DNA of 64,000 nt from assembly GCA_043228905.1 (NCBI GenBank), contig JBHGNT010000017.1:11346001-11410000 (forward strand), written 5' to 3'. The stretch is from Azolla caroliniana. Lineage: Eukaryota; Polypodiophyta. This document shows positions 18,474-28,132 of this stretch, one piece after another. The notes below the pieces were generated by a model. The model did no database searches. It was not told the DNA's origin and saw nothing but the letters and a program-made list of their open reading frames with translations. Each line of letters begins with the position of its first letter. Within the stretch, counting starts at the first letter, position 1. Made by a program: the position numbers and the translations under genes.

Positions 18474-18869
18474 CACTTCCGCCACCTTGGTCATGTACGC
18501 ATAGTGATGCGCCGTGTACTCATTGTACCCGTACCGCTTGACGAGATCCTTCTGGCGGGTGGACCGGCGTAACTCACCATTACTCGGTTTGAGGCCCTTC
18601 TTGTCCGTTTCGGTCTTTGTTGCCGAAGATCCGCCTTTGTCCTTGCTGGAGTCGGATGCACACCGATTCGACTCATCGTTGCCGGTTTCGAATTCCGACA
18701 TCTTTTTCTTCCCTTTCTCTTTGTGCATGAACCGTCTCCTTGGTTCCTTGCGCGGGGAGAGCACGGTAGAGTCTCCACTACTCGTCGGTTCCTCATCGGA
18801 CTAGTTAGATTGACTCAGTTTCTCGTTCAGCCCACTCAACTGAAATGATTCTGAACTCTCATCCTGAGT
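18474..18869 (-). pseudogene. copia C2a integrase-RT linker; RT deleted
   Basis: A hydrophilic linker (KEKGKKKMSEFETGN, STRQKDLVKRYGYNEYTAHHYAYMTKVAEV) typical of the region between copia integrase and RT. About 900 bp, comparing with C2b (41050-41945), is absent between AEV and the RNase H, removing all RT motifs including YVDD. Confidence 0.8.
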
Positions 18870-19787
18870 TCATGATTCATCATCATCTACTCGGACTGGT
18901 TCAGGCTCACTAGCCTCATCCTTCGGCATCGGGTCGGATTCGGAAGTCGGAGTCGGTAAGGAGTACCACGATGCCGATTCATCGAACTCGACATCTCGAC
19001 AAACTCGGACTTGCTTTGTCTGGGGGTTATAACACTTATAACCCTTTTGCTCTTGAGCATAGCCGACTAGGATGCATTTTTCCGATTTTGCATCCAACTT
19101 CCTCCGCTTCTCATCCGGTACATGCACATATGCAATGCTACAGAAGATCTTAAGATGTCTCAAATTTGGCTTGCGCCCGAAATACAGCTCGTGAGCTGAC
19201 ACCTTGTCACCGATCCGGTTCTGGATGTACATAGCCGTTCGGACTGCCTCCGCCTAGTAGAATTTAGGCATGCTCTTCTCCTCCAGCATTGCCCTTGCCG
19301 CATCAATAAGTGACCGGTTCTTCCTTTCGGCAACACCATTCTTTTGCGGTGTGTATCTGCAGTTGAACTCTCGCCGAATTCCCTTTTGTTGCAGATAACT
19401 GTTGAATTGGCTGGAAAAGTATTCTTTTCCGCCATCCGACCGCAGACGTTTGATCTTCCTCTTTGATTCCCGTTCCACCATGCTTTGGAGACTCCATAAA
19501 CACTCGAAGACTTCACTCTTCCGCTCAATGAGGTAGATCCATGTGTGTCGCGTATAGTCGTCGATGAAGGAGACGAAATATCGACTCCCGCCAAGACTAA
19601 CATTTTGTGCCGGTCCCCACACATCCGAATGGATAAGGTCAAGCTTGTTACGGCTCCGGTTACATTTGGTAGGGAATGGAAGCCAGTGTTGCTTCCCGAG
19701 TTGGCAGGCTTCACATAAATGGGCCTTCCGGCTGCTGAACTTCGGCAAACCGAAAACAACTTGTTTCGCTTGCAGGTCTTGAAGCCT
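18870..19787 (-). pseudogene. copia C2a integrase
   Basis: The minus strand contains CEACQLGKQHWLPFP (end of the zinc region), LIHSDVWGPAQN (first Asp), LRSDGGKEYFSSQFN (second Asp), QKNGVAERKNRS (Glu), then VYIQNRIGDKVSAHELYFG and KCILVGYAQEQKGYKCYNP. The DDE triad is intact. One stop at 19257-19259 (TAG where tryptophan is expected in FYWAEAV) splits it. Confidence 0.88.
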
Positions 19788-20330
19788 TCAGTAATTGACG
19801 TGGCCTATACGCTTGTGCCACAGGTCGATGTCCGATTCGACCTTCTGTCCTTTTGCAAACAGAGCGGTGCCGATGTCATTGGTGTCGAGGATAAACATCC
19901 TCCCGTCTCTGCGCCCTTGCGCAATAATCTGGCCCTCTTCCTTGATGAAGCACCCGAGGTGCGTAAACCGCCCCTGCATCCCTTGGATGACGATCTGTTT
20001 GACCGACACCAGGTTCTTCATGATTGTCGGAACGTGTAATACGTTCATCAACTTCCCCTTCCATCCGACGTGGCTGAAAGGGACTTCTCCGACGTGCACG
20101 ATTGGGTGAGGAGTGTCGTCTCCGGTTTCGACTACTCCTACTTGATCCGGTTTCTCATAAAAGGAGAACCACTCTTTGTGGCTCGTCATGTGGTTCAGCG
20201 CACTGGAATCAACATACCACACTTCCTCCGATTTGGAAGTGGTCTTCCTCATCGAGTTCGCCTCGTGCTTCATCACCAAGGCTGGCCCGTTACCGTTCTT
20301 GGATCCTCCGGATCCCTTCTCATAGTGCAA
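19788..20330 (-). pseudogene. copia C2a protease and GAG-pre-integrase
   Basis: One open frame: VWYVDSSALNHMTSHKEW is the retropepsin active-site region with DSS in place of the DSG seen in C1 copies, then GDDTPHP, LVSVKQIV, and DIDLWHKRIGHVNY, the GAG-pre-integrase histidines. The G-to-S change in DSG would be expected to inactivate the protease. Confidence 0.85.
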
Positions 20331-20936
20331 GCTTTGCTAGCCATCCTTGCCAGCCTTGTGGGATCCGGATTTGTCCGAATCGGCGCGTTTTCTCTAGCAC
20401 TCGCTTTCTCTGTGGCCTTTTTGCCACAGTACCAACATTCCGTTGCAGTCTTCTCTTGACGTCTTCCGGTGCCGCCATGACTTCTCTTGCTCCCGGAGGG
20501 TCCGGAACTACTATCGGCACGTTCTCTGTGCCTTTGTTCCTGGTCTTGTCGGCCGCCTCCATTGCGTGCCGACCCGCCTTGTACACCACGCCCATGGGAC
20601 CGATCCACTTCCGTGTACAACATCTGACTGTCAATGGGTGCGCTAGTTGACGCACCGGCGTGGTTCTCCTCTATAAGGAGCATCTACTGTAAGTCGAAAA
20701 ATGACGGCGTATTCTCCCTTGTACATACCGTCGTTCGGAATGCTTTGAACTTAGACGCCAGGCCCCCAAGACAGACCTGTACCATCTCGTCTTCCTCTAC
20801 GATAATGTTGATAGAGGCAAGAGAGTCACAAATCTCTTTGATCCAGGCTGTGTAATCCGCCACCGACATGTCCTTCTGTCGGACATTGCTCAAATCCTGT
20901 CGGAATTGCAGCTTTCGGGTTGTAGTGCTCGCGGCC
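20331..20936 (-). pseudogene. copia C2a gag, C-terminal half
   Basis: MSVADYTAWIKEICDSLAS, MVQVCLGGLASKFKAFRTTVCTRENTPSFFDLQ, and a zinc knuckle starting CWYCGKK whose His and last Cys are lost by frameshift (ECWYCGKKATEKASARE). At about 20936 the sequence switches abruptly to copia C1a on the opposite strand, so the 5' end of gag and its LTR are lost here. Confidence 0.85.
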
Positions 20937-21627
20937 TAAACCTCCGGCTGAGCCCGAAATCGAGACCCGCGAAGAGAGTCTGATTTCACTCCGTTTAAGT
21001 GGACTGATTGGACGACTGAGTCGGTACGACCAGTCCGATGAAGAGCCGGAGGGTAGTGGAGACTCGGCTGTGCATTCCCCGCGTAGGAAGCCGAGGAGAC
21101 GGCTTACACGCAAAGAGAAAGGGAAGAAGAAGGTGTCGGATTTCGGCACGGATAGGAACGAGTCAGACCGACGCGAGTCCGACTCCGAGGGAACCGGTGA
21201 CGGGACTTTAAAGGTGAAGTCCGCGTCGACCGAGAAGGCCTCGACATCGGCTGATGTGAGATTACGCCGATCTACCCGCCAGAAGAACCCTGTTTGGCGG
21301 TTCGAGTACAACGAGTACATGGCGCATCATTATGCGTACATGACCCGTATAGCGGAAGTGCGTGAGCCGGAGAGCTACACAGAAGCGGAGAAGGATGCGA
21401 ATTGGCGTGCCGCGATGGAGGAAGAGATGAACGCATTGGCGGAGAACGAGACCTAGGACCTGGTTGACGCACCAAAAGGGGGTAAACCAATCGGGTGTAG
21501 GTGGGTGTATAAGGTCAAGTACAACACCGATGGCTCGGTCAACCGGTACAAGGCTCGACTGGTGGCAAAGGGCTACCCGTAGAAACACGGCATCGACTAC
21601 GATGAGACGTTTGCACCGGTCGCGAAA
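20937..21627 (+). pseudogene. copia C1a integrase-RT linker
   Basis: Plus-strand sequence matching C1b (rc of 31430-32110) and C1c. It has the basic stretch SPRRKPRRRLTRKEKGKKK, then RLRRSTRQKNPVWRFEYNEYMAHHYAYMTR and EAEKDANWRAAMEEEMNAL. There are stops at about 21454 and in the KARLVAKGYP region. The left border is a direct junction to C2a with no LTR and no duplication. Confidence 0.8.
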
Positions 21628-22320
21628 ATGACGATCGTCCGTGTTTTGCTCGCAGTAGCTGCGGTGAAGGGGTGGCACTTACATCAGATGGATGTAAAGA
21701 ATGCGTTCTTGCAAGGTGACCTTGACGAACAGGTGTACATGGTACAGCCCCCCGGATTTCACTCTGGAACGAACTCCTCGGCAGTATGCCGACTGAAGCA
21801 GTCCCTTTACGGATTGAAGCAAGCCCCTCGCGCTTGGAACGCGAAGATCACACAACAACTGCGTCGGATGGGCATCGTCACGTCAAAATCGGACTCTTCC
21901 CTGTTCATTCGGAAAGGTCGACTCGGACTGGTTAGTATTTTACTATATGTTGATGACTTGGTCATCACCGGCGCCGATCTAGGTGAAATCGACGGCGTGA
22001 AGCTCCAGCTTGCGGCATTGTTCGACATGAAGGATCTGGGGGACCTTCATTACTTCCTCGGGATCGAAGTGACCTGTACCCCCGAAGGCATATTGATCAG
22101 CCAACGTCATTACGTGCTGAGTATGCTCTTCAAAATCGAGATGGCCAACTGTAAGTCCGTCTCGACTCCTCTGGACAGAACCGTCAAGCTTCGTCCCGAT
22201 ACGGGCAAGGTATGCGACCCGACGAGGTTCCGACAAATTGTCGGAAGCCTCATATACTTGACCATCACCCGACCCGACCTCAGTTATCTGGTCGGAGTGA
22301 TCAGTCAGTTCATGGCGTGA
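21628..22320 (+). CDS. copia C1a reverse transcriptase core
   Basis: A 230-codon ORF with the copia RT signature: [52 protein letters not shown], catalytic [30 protein letters not shown]. It extends into the connection domain (VSTPLDRTVKLRPDTGKV; ITRPDLSYLVGVISQFMA). The frame really begins upstream in the linker; ATG 21628 is internal. It ends at a nonsense TGA (MA-stop-PTEEH). Confidence 0.9.
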   Translation: MTIVRVLLAVAAVKGWHLHQMDVKNAFLQGDLDEQVYMVQPPGFHSGTNSSAVCRLKQSLYGLKQAPRAWNAKITQQLRRMGIVTSKSDSSLFIRKGRLGLVSILLYVDDLVITGADLGEIDGVKLQLAALFDMKDLGDLHYFLGIEVTCTPEGILISQRHYVLSMLFKIEMANCKSVSTPLDRTVKLRPDTGKVCDPTRFRQIVGSLIYLTITRPDLSYLVGVISQFMA

Positions 22321-22660
22321 CCTACCGAGGAGCACCTTCAGTGTGCGCAACGCATACTTCGGTATGTCAATGGCACTAAGGACCGGGGACTGCTATATCG
22401 GACTGGTGCAGCCGCGCAGTTAGTCGCCTACACCGATGTTGATTGGGCTGGCAACACCGCTGATCGCTGATCCACGTCCGGATACGTGTTGTCCCTCGGG
22501 AGTGCCGCGATCGCGTGGAGTAGTAAGAAGCAGCCGACAGTTGCGCTGTCGAGCACCGAAGCTGAGTATCGAGGAGCGGTTGTCGCGACATGCGAAGCCA
22601 TATGGTTGAAGCGGCTACTTAAGGACCTACAAGAGGAGGTGTCAAATTTGCTCGGATTGC
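22321..22660 (+). pseudogene. copia C1a RNase H with internal deletion
   Basis: The same frame continues: TEEHLQCAQRILRYVNGTKDRGLLY, YTDVDWAGNTADR, stop, [36 protein letters not shown]. It then deletes about 75 codons between EEVSN and [15 protein letters not shown], removing the YCDNL...DIFTKPL part found in C1b, C1c and C1d. Confidence 0.87.
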
Positions 22661-23226
22661 GCCACCTCGACGTGCCAAACTTGAGGGGGAGAACAGTCTC
22701 GAACGACCAAGCAAGGCAGTAGGAAAGGAGCGGAGACCGCAACACCGAGTCGGTTGACTCGGTTGTCGAGTTCGACTTCGGATCGGCTGAAGAAGCCGAG
22801 GGCAGACCCGTGGAAAAGTCCGAAAGCGGACAGAAGGTGAGTAGCCAAACGAGAAAACCAAACCCAACCACGCATGGGGAAGATGATGCCATCAAGGGCG
22901 AGAAGAACGAAGACGAGGTGGCGACAGCCAACTCGGACGAGAGCGAAAACCGATCGGAGGTAGCCGAGTCGGTTCGGATGTTTGATTCAGATACGTTGAA
23001 TCAACCGAGGCCCAAGCGGAAGAAAAGGCAAGAGGAGAAGCGTCAACATCGCAACAGCAGAAGAGCTGATAAGGGCCACGTGAGTAGACAAGCCGACCGG
23101 AAGGGTCGAAGCGCGCGGAGTCGAACAGGTCTAGGAGCGCGAGCGAGGCGTGAAGCCAAGAGGAACCGGAGCTGTGAGCCCAAAGATCCCGAAGAGCCTC
23201 AAGTTGAGCTTGAGGGGGAGTGTTGA
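22661..23226 (+). CDS. copia C1a pol C-terminal charged tail
   Basis: About 188 codons in the RNase H frame with a single TAG (22720). The tail begins at [13 protein letters not shown], is strongly charged ([62 protein letters not shown]), then very basic ([19 protein letters not shown]), and ends with [14 protein letters not shown] and [10 protein letters not shown]. The terminal TGA is bases 4-6 of the LTR. The residues LRGR and LEGE are encoded by two copies of the polypurine tract. Confidence 0.75.
23210..23220 (+). promoter_or_regulatory. C1a terminal polypurine tract
   Basis: TTGAGGGGGAG abutting the LTR. The same 11-mer occurs at 22681-22691, 529 bp upstream. Confidence 0.88.
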
Positions 23227-23666
23227 GAGACAAGCTCAACATCGGGCGGATCGGCTGAAGAAGCCAAGGACCGGATCGGTTGGGACCGATCGGTTAGGCC
23301 GAGTGCGTAAACCGGTACCCAGACCGGTGTGTACGTAGGGCTGGATCGGTGCGGAAACCGGGAGGCCGTTAGGAAAGATATTCCGTGAGGAATACATTTG
23401 GGAGTTTGTGTAGGAGCTCTTAATGAGCATTGAAGTACTGTTAGTACTTCTGTCAGTTTTTCTAGGACTTGTATAAAAGTGTTCATTGAACACACATATG
23501 TATAGAGTCGTGAATAGAGTGTTGAATATATTTCCTTGTCTCTTTTCTCTCTCTCGCTCTCTCTGTCTCTCCCGTGTATACCGTGTAAGTTCAAGCTCTC
23601 CATTAAACCTGAGTTTTCATCCTTCTGTTTGGTCTTCATACTCGCTTCCGCACGCTACTTTTTACA
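23221..23666 (+). repeat. copia C1a 3' LTR
   Basis: 446 bp from TGTTGAGAGACAAGCTCAACA (7-bp hairpin) to CTACTTTTTACA. TATA box in GACTTGTATAAAAGTGTTC near 23470. It contains an extra block of about 55 bp (GGTACCCAGACCGGTGTGTACG) absent from the C1b, C1c and C1e LTRs. Confidence 0.93.
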
Positions 23667-23832
23667 AAAGATAAGGATACAAGCTCCGACTCCAAAGCGC
23701 TCCTTACCGAATCAGAATGCGGAAGACAAAGGAACCGTAGTCCCCAGAACTGGGAGAAGTCGAGGACACGGTCAAAGTCAAGGGGAAGGCCTACCTACTT
23801 CTATTGCGGCAAGCCAGGACACTTCCAGAAGA
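23667..23832 (+). pseudogene. copia C3 gag zinc-knuckle fragment
   Basis: Directly after the C1a LTR is sequence of a third copia subfamily. It includes YFYCGKPGHFQK, a CCHC knuckle whose first Cys has become Phe. It is fused without gap to integrase codons, so protease and the integrase N-terminus were deleted at about 23830. Confidence 0.7.
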
Positions 23833-24548
23833 CGCCGGAACTAAACGGGCTGGCCGAGAGGATAAACCGGACCATAATGGAGAGGGTCCAGAGTATGCTG
23901 GCGCATGCAAAACTGCCCAAGAAGTTTTGGGCTGAGGCACTCTTGACGGCGACATATGTGATAAACAGATCACCCTCAGTACCCTTGGACGGAGACACGC
24001 CACAGAGAGTCTAGACTGGTAAGGAAGTATCCTACCGGCATCTAAAAGTATTCGGGTGTCTTGCGTATGTGCATGTTGCTAAGGACCGGAGACGAAAGTT
24101 GGATCCAAAGACCCGGCCATGCATATTCCTCGGTTACGGTGACGATGAGTTCGGCTACCGAGTGTGGAACCTGGTCGACAAGAAGGTATTCTGGAGTGGA
24201 GATATTATCTTCATGGAGGACTAGACGCTCGCCGACTAGGAGTCGGAGAAGAAGATAATGAACTCCGAGTTGACCGGTATGGATCGATTCTACGATGAGC
24301 AGATCCAACCTGCAAGAGATCGGTTAGCACTCGAGGAACCAGCCAGTTACGGTGAGGATACTGAACCGGCAGAAGAAGAAGTAGAGGAAGTTGAAACCAG
24401 AACCGACCAAGACCCCGAATCGGATTCGGATGAAGAGCAAATGGAGGAGCTGATTACCGAAGCCCAAAGATGGAGATATCCTCTTAGAGAGAGAAGGGCC
24501 CTCCGGAGATTTCCGGATGCAGAGTATGTGCTGCTGACCGATGAGTGA
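23833..24548 (+). pseudogene. copia C3 integrase C-terminal half
   Basis: NGLAERINRTIMERVQSMLAHAKLPKKFWAEAL retains the catalytic Glu, followed by TYVINRSPSVPLDGDTP, LKVFGCLAYVHV, LDPKTRPCIFLGYGDDEFGYR, then an acidic linker. Stops at about 24012, 24222 and 24237. The sequence differs clearly from C1/C2 integrases. Confidence 0.85.
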
Positions 24549-25506
24549 GAGCCGGAAAGCTTCGAAGAAGCGAAGGATGACACCCACAACCGCAAATGGC
24601 TAAGTGTCATGCAGGATGAGATGGATTCCCTGCATGAGAACCATACGTACGAATTGGTGGAGTTGCCGAAAGGAAAGCGGGCACTCCGAAACAAGTGGGT
24701 GTACAAGTTGAAACCGGGAGATGCCGGCAACCCCCCGAGGTACAAAGCTAGGATTGTGGTGAAGGGGTTCCAGCAGAAGAAGGGCGTGGACTTCGATGAG
24801 ATATTTGCCCCGGTAGTAAAGATGACCTCCATCCGGACGGTTCTGAGTATAGCGGCAAGCATGGACCCCGACGTAGAGCAGCTAGACGTGAAGACGACAT
24901 TCCTTCATGGTGACCTCGAAGAGGAGATCTACATGCAGCAACCGGATTGATTCGTGGAGAAAGGGAAGGAGCACCTGGTTTGCCGGTTGAAGAAGACCCT
25001 GTACGGAGTAAAGCAGGCTCCCCGACAATTGTACCGGAAGTTCGACTCCTTCATGACCGATCAAGGGTACCACAAGACGCAGGCCGATCACTACGTGTTT
25101 GTGAAGAAGTTCGAAGGAGGCAACTTCCTGATACTCCTTCTATATGTGGATGACATGTTCATCGTCGGACGGGACCAAGCCAGAATACAGATGCAGAAGA
25201 AGGCTCTCAACCGAACTTTCGCAATGAAAGTCTTGGGTTCGGCAAGATAGATGTCGGGGATGCATATCATCCGGAACTAGCCAACGAAGCAATTGTGGTT
25301 GTTACAAGAGAAATACCTGACAAAGGTGCTTCAGCGGTTCAACATGTTAGAAGCAAAACCGATCGGATCGACACTGCCGGCAAACTGCAAATTATTCGGT
25401 AAGCAAAACCCGAAGACGAAAGCAGAGAAGGCTGATATGATGAAGGTTCCATATGCCTCTGCCGTCGGGAGCTTAATGTACGCAATGGTGTGTACCCAAC
25501 CGGATA
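24549..25506 (+). pseudogene. copia C3 reverse transcriptase
   Basis: MQDEMDSLHENHTYELVELPKGKRAL, KARIVVKGFQQKKGVDFDEIFAPVVKMTSIR, EQLDVKTTFLHGDLEEEIYM, KTLYGVKQAPRQLYRKFDSFM, catalytic LLYVDDMFIVGRD, then VPYASAVGSLMYAMVCTQPDI. Stops at about 24546, 24947, 25247 and 25277. It ends in the RNase H connection, where a gypsy G2 LTR fragment begins. Confidence 0.88.
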
Positions 25507-25597
25507 TATTACGCTTAGACACCTGTTTGTTGTTCCACACCCACTTGGTGGTCTAGGTCGAAGGACTAACCGCGGATCGTGTTCCTAATCGGCAACA
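25507..25597 (+). repeat. gypsy G2 5' LTR, 3' end only
   Basis: The last ~91 bp of an LTR (ACGCTTAGACACCTG...ATCGGCAACA), closely matching the end of the full LTR at 39460-39899 (39814-39899). The left border with C3 is abrupt, so the LTR's beginning was lost. Confidence 0.85.
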
Positions 25598-25601
25598 CTT
25601 T

Positions 25602-25615
25602 TGGCGCTCTTGGTG
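25602..25615 (+). promoter_or_regulatory. G2 primer binding site
   Basis: TGGCGCTCTTGGTG four bases after the LTR. The TGGCGC start is common for Ty3/gypsy elements of plants. The tRNA is not identified. The leader 25616-25885 has no gene. Confidence 0.6.
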
Positions 25616-25885
25616 ATTTTTGTCTTCTCACAGACGAACAACGACGAATGGATGTTTAGCCAAAGACGCCCCAGAGAACCAACATGACAAGACCGACCAA
25701 TAACAAGGTCCATCACATGCCAGTCAGAAGAACGCGCACGGCTAAAGTCACGCCTCAGCAACCTTAGTACTACCTGCCGGGAGTACAAAGGTGATTCTTC
25801 ACTCTCCAAATACCTCGACGAGACGCGGAGACTACGCTCACCGCAGCCACTCGGTGGTCTTTCCCGTCCCGCCGTACCCCCCACC

Positions 25886-26935
25886 ATGGCCTTTGCCTAC
25901 CCCCGCTTTAACAGCGAAACCGACGCCCCAACGCATATTCCCATGTTCCTGAATGTCTGGAATGCGAACCACATGGCGCAGAGCCTTTCGGAGGCGGTAG
26001 CACACCAGTTGAAAGTGACGGAGTTCGGGTTAACATTAGATGGGCAAGCCACGTTTTGGCATTCACAGATGAATTTACCAGCAATAACAACCTTCGATCA
26101 GCTGCAGTCCGCGTTCTTGCGATTCTTCCATCGGAGGGTTCCACAGCGCGAAATCCTCAGACAGTTTTATACGATTAAGCAACTGTCGACAGAGACAATA
26201 GCGGACTTCAACTTACGCTTCCAAAATTTACGACGGAATCTGGAATGGAGCCCCGCAGAAGACGAGGCTCGGGAAACATTTCTGGCAGCTTTACGCCAGC
26301 CCATTCGGGTAACGCTCAACAACAATAGCGTGAAAGGGGAAACGGCAGATATGGTAATTGAACGAGCGTTACAACTCGAGTTGGATGACAAGGAGGAAAG
26401 GTTTTCTATGTCCTCCTTACGACAAGCGTTACCTCAGGATGAGGAATGCCAGTTTCGTCAAGCAATCCAGTGCACGATTTGCTTGAACTCAGGGCATGCC
26501 GCAGTGGACTGCAATATGCGAATCCACTGCCCAATCTGCCACTCGAAGGCTCACACAGTCGACCAATGCGAGTACAATATGTTAAACAGAGCCACTCCCG
26601 CAGTCCGCAACATGGACACACAGCGTCAACCACACCGGACTGAACAAAGGAGGCAAGAAGACCGACCCCGGTATAAGGATCGCAACCCACGGGAGGACCG
26701 GTACCACCGGAATCGCCGAAATCACAACGATTCCGAGGAGGACGACCCAGAGGACGAGGATTATTGTGGACATCCGAGTTACATCCGACAAACAAATGGG
26801 GCGGCTTCAATGGTTATCGTGGTAAGCCACGGCAATATCAGGATCACCGGCATTACGACGAAAGCTCGGGGGATGAGAGGCACCAGGAACAAAGACGAGA
26901 CCAACAGCAGCCACCGCGTACGTTCCGACAAATGA
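25886..26935 (+). CDS. gypsy G2 gag (349 aa ORF)
   Basis: MAFAYPRFNSETDAPTHIPMF opens the frame. Residues about 20-170 form a retrotransposon gag domain (AEFGLTLDGQATFWHS-like block, LRFFHRRVPQREILRQFYTIKQLSTETIADFNLRFQNLRRNL, ETFLAALRQPIRVTLN). Two CCHC zinc knuckles follow: CTICLNSGHAAVDC (26471-26512) and CPICHSKAHTVDQC (26528-26569). After about 26780 the frame drifts; the true frame continues in the +1-offset ORF from 26764. Confidence 0.9.
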   Translation: MAFAYPRFNSETDAPTHIPMFLNVWNANHMAQSLSEAVAHQLKVTEFGLTLDGQATFWHSQMNLPAITTFDQLQSAFLRFFHRRVPQREILRQFYTIKQLSTETIADFNLRFQNLRRNLEWSPAEDEARETFLAALRQPIRVTLNNNSVKGETADMVIERALQLELDDKEERFSMSSLRQALPQDEECQFRQAIQCTICLNSGHAAVDCNMRIHCPICHSKAHTVDQCEYNMLNRATPAVRNMDTQRQPHRTEQRRQEDRPRYKDRNPREDRYHRNRRNHNDSEEDDPEDEDYCGHPSYIRQTNGAASMVIVVSHGNIRITGITTKARGMRGTRNKDETNSSHRVRSDK

Positions 26936-27129
26936 GGCCGGACCGCGAGGAGCAAGTAGCACCAAGGGAGCGGCACACACCACCAGAAGCCGAGAAGGGT
27001 GAATCAAGCATCCATTGTTTTATTTTTCAGCAATCCGGACATTATGCCACGCAATGCCCAGCACGCAAGGGAAAGGGGCCCGCTGTCAATACGATTACGG
27101 CGGAGGTGCAACAAGTCACGACACGCTAG
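26764..27129 (+). pseudogene. gypsy G2 gag C-terminus, third zinc knuckle
   Basis: Gln/Arg-rich sequence (QDHRHYDESSGDERHQEQRRDQQQP) leading to CFIFQQSGHYATQC at 27016-27057, a CCHC knuckle in which the second Cys is Phe. It ends at TAG 27127. A frameshift separates it from the main gag ORF. Confidence 0.8.
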
Positions 27130-27301
27130 CAAAGCAAACGCGACAAATACGGAACGTATGCGGAAGGAGTCCGCGAACACAATGGAGCGAGCAGAGGACG
27201 AAAGACCGGTCCCAGACCCCATTTGGCAGGCGTTAGCGGGCTGTGAGATAACGTTAACCATGGAGAAACTGTTGTAGCTAGTCCCACGCTTCCGCCAAAC
27301 C

Positions 27302-27703
27302 ATGGAAGAACGGTTGACAAGCATAACCGGGGTGAGTATCGCTACAAACCTTACAAACGTCAGAAGTGGACCGTTGGTAGTGGATCAGCACAACCCGGCT
27401 ATTACATTAATATTACACGGACATGAAATTCCTAGATGTGTAATCGACGGCGGCTCATGCGTCAATGTAAATAGCGCCAAAACTTGCGAGCAGTTAGGCA
27501 TTTCTGAATGGGAGGCTTGCCCATTCTGGCTCCGAATGGCAGATACCCGCTCAGTACGACCATTAGGGTTAATTCGCAAAATTGGCATTATCGTGGGCGG
27601 ACACCGATTCGACATCTCGGCGGTCGTCTTCGCCTTGGACGCCCCAAGGGCGTACCCAGTGCTTCTGGGCAGACCATGGCTTAGGGCAGCAAATATCAAG
27701 TAG
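27302..27703 (+). CDS. gypsy G2 aspartic protease
   Basis: 133 codons with VDQHNPAITLILHGHEIPR, then active-site VIDGGSCVNVNSAKTCEQLGI. D-G-G-S is a known variant of the retropepsin motif in plant gypsy elements. It continues through VYPVLLGRPWLRA-like residues (APRAYPVLLGRPWLRAANIK), the second conserved retropepsin motif, and stops at TAG. The preceding 27130-27301 is degraded linker. Confidence 0.85.
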   Translation: MEERLTSITGVSIATNLTNVRSGPLVVDQHNPAITLILHGHEIPRCVIDGGSCVNVNSAKTCEQLGISEWEACPFWLRMADTRSVRPLGLIRKIGIIVGGHRFDISAVVFALDAPRAYPVLLGRPWLRAANIK

Positions 27704-28132
27704 AGCTGGTTACACAAGTGTATTAGTTTCCGACACGAACGCACCAAGGTTCGCGTACCTATAGAGGGAAGCACGCCACAATCGAAGGGTATAACACCAT
27801 TATACGCAGAAGATATAAATATGTTGGCTGGGGTGGAGGATACAAAATTGGAGGCATACCTCAACGAGCACCCTCGGATTATTCCGTTGTTTGAGATAGA
27901 CGTCATCGCAACTGTGGCAGAATATGCCACGGGCACTGTTCTCCACGACGAGCCTTACGAACCAAACCCAGAGTCCATATTGGAACTCAGCAGAGCACGA
28001 GCGGCATTCGAAAGGGAAATGGAGATTTCTTGATGAGTCACCGCTTCCTCCCTCGAAGAAGTAAATATGGGTACGGAATAGGAGCCTCGTTTCCTCTCCA
28101 TCGCAAAGGAATTAAGGCTGGACCAGCGAAAA
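27704..28132 (+). pseudogene. gypsy G2 protease-RT linker
   Basis: ORF 27821-28033 (LAGVEDTKLEAYLNEHPRIIPLFEIDVIA) and flanking frames have the acidic composition of a protease-RT spacer. Stops at 28031 and 28079. No domain recognised. Confidence 0.55.

Noticed and set aside
22661-23226. Copia tail as an envelope-like gene
   Set aside because: No signal peptide, no hydrophobic segment, no start codon of its own; it is in frame with RNase H and strongly charged.
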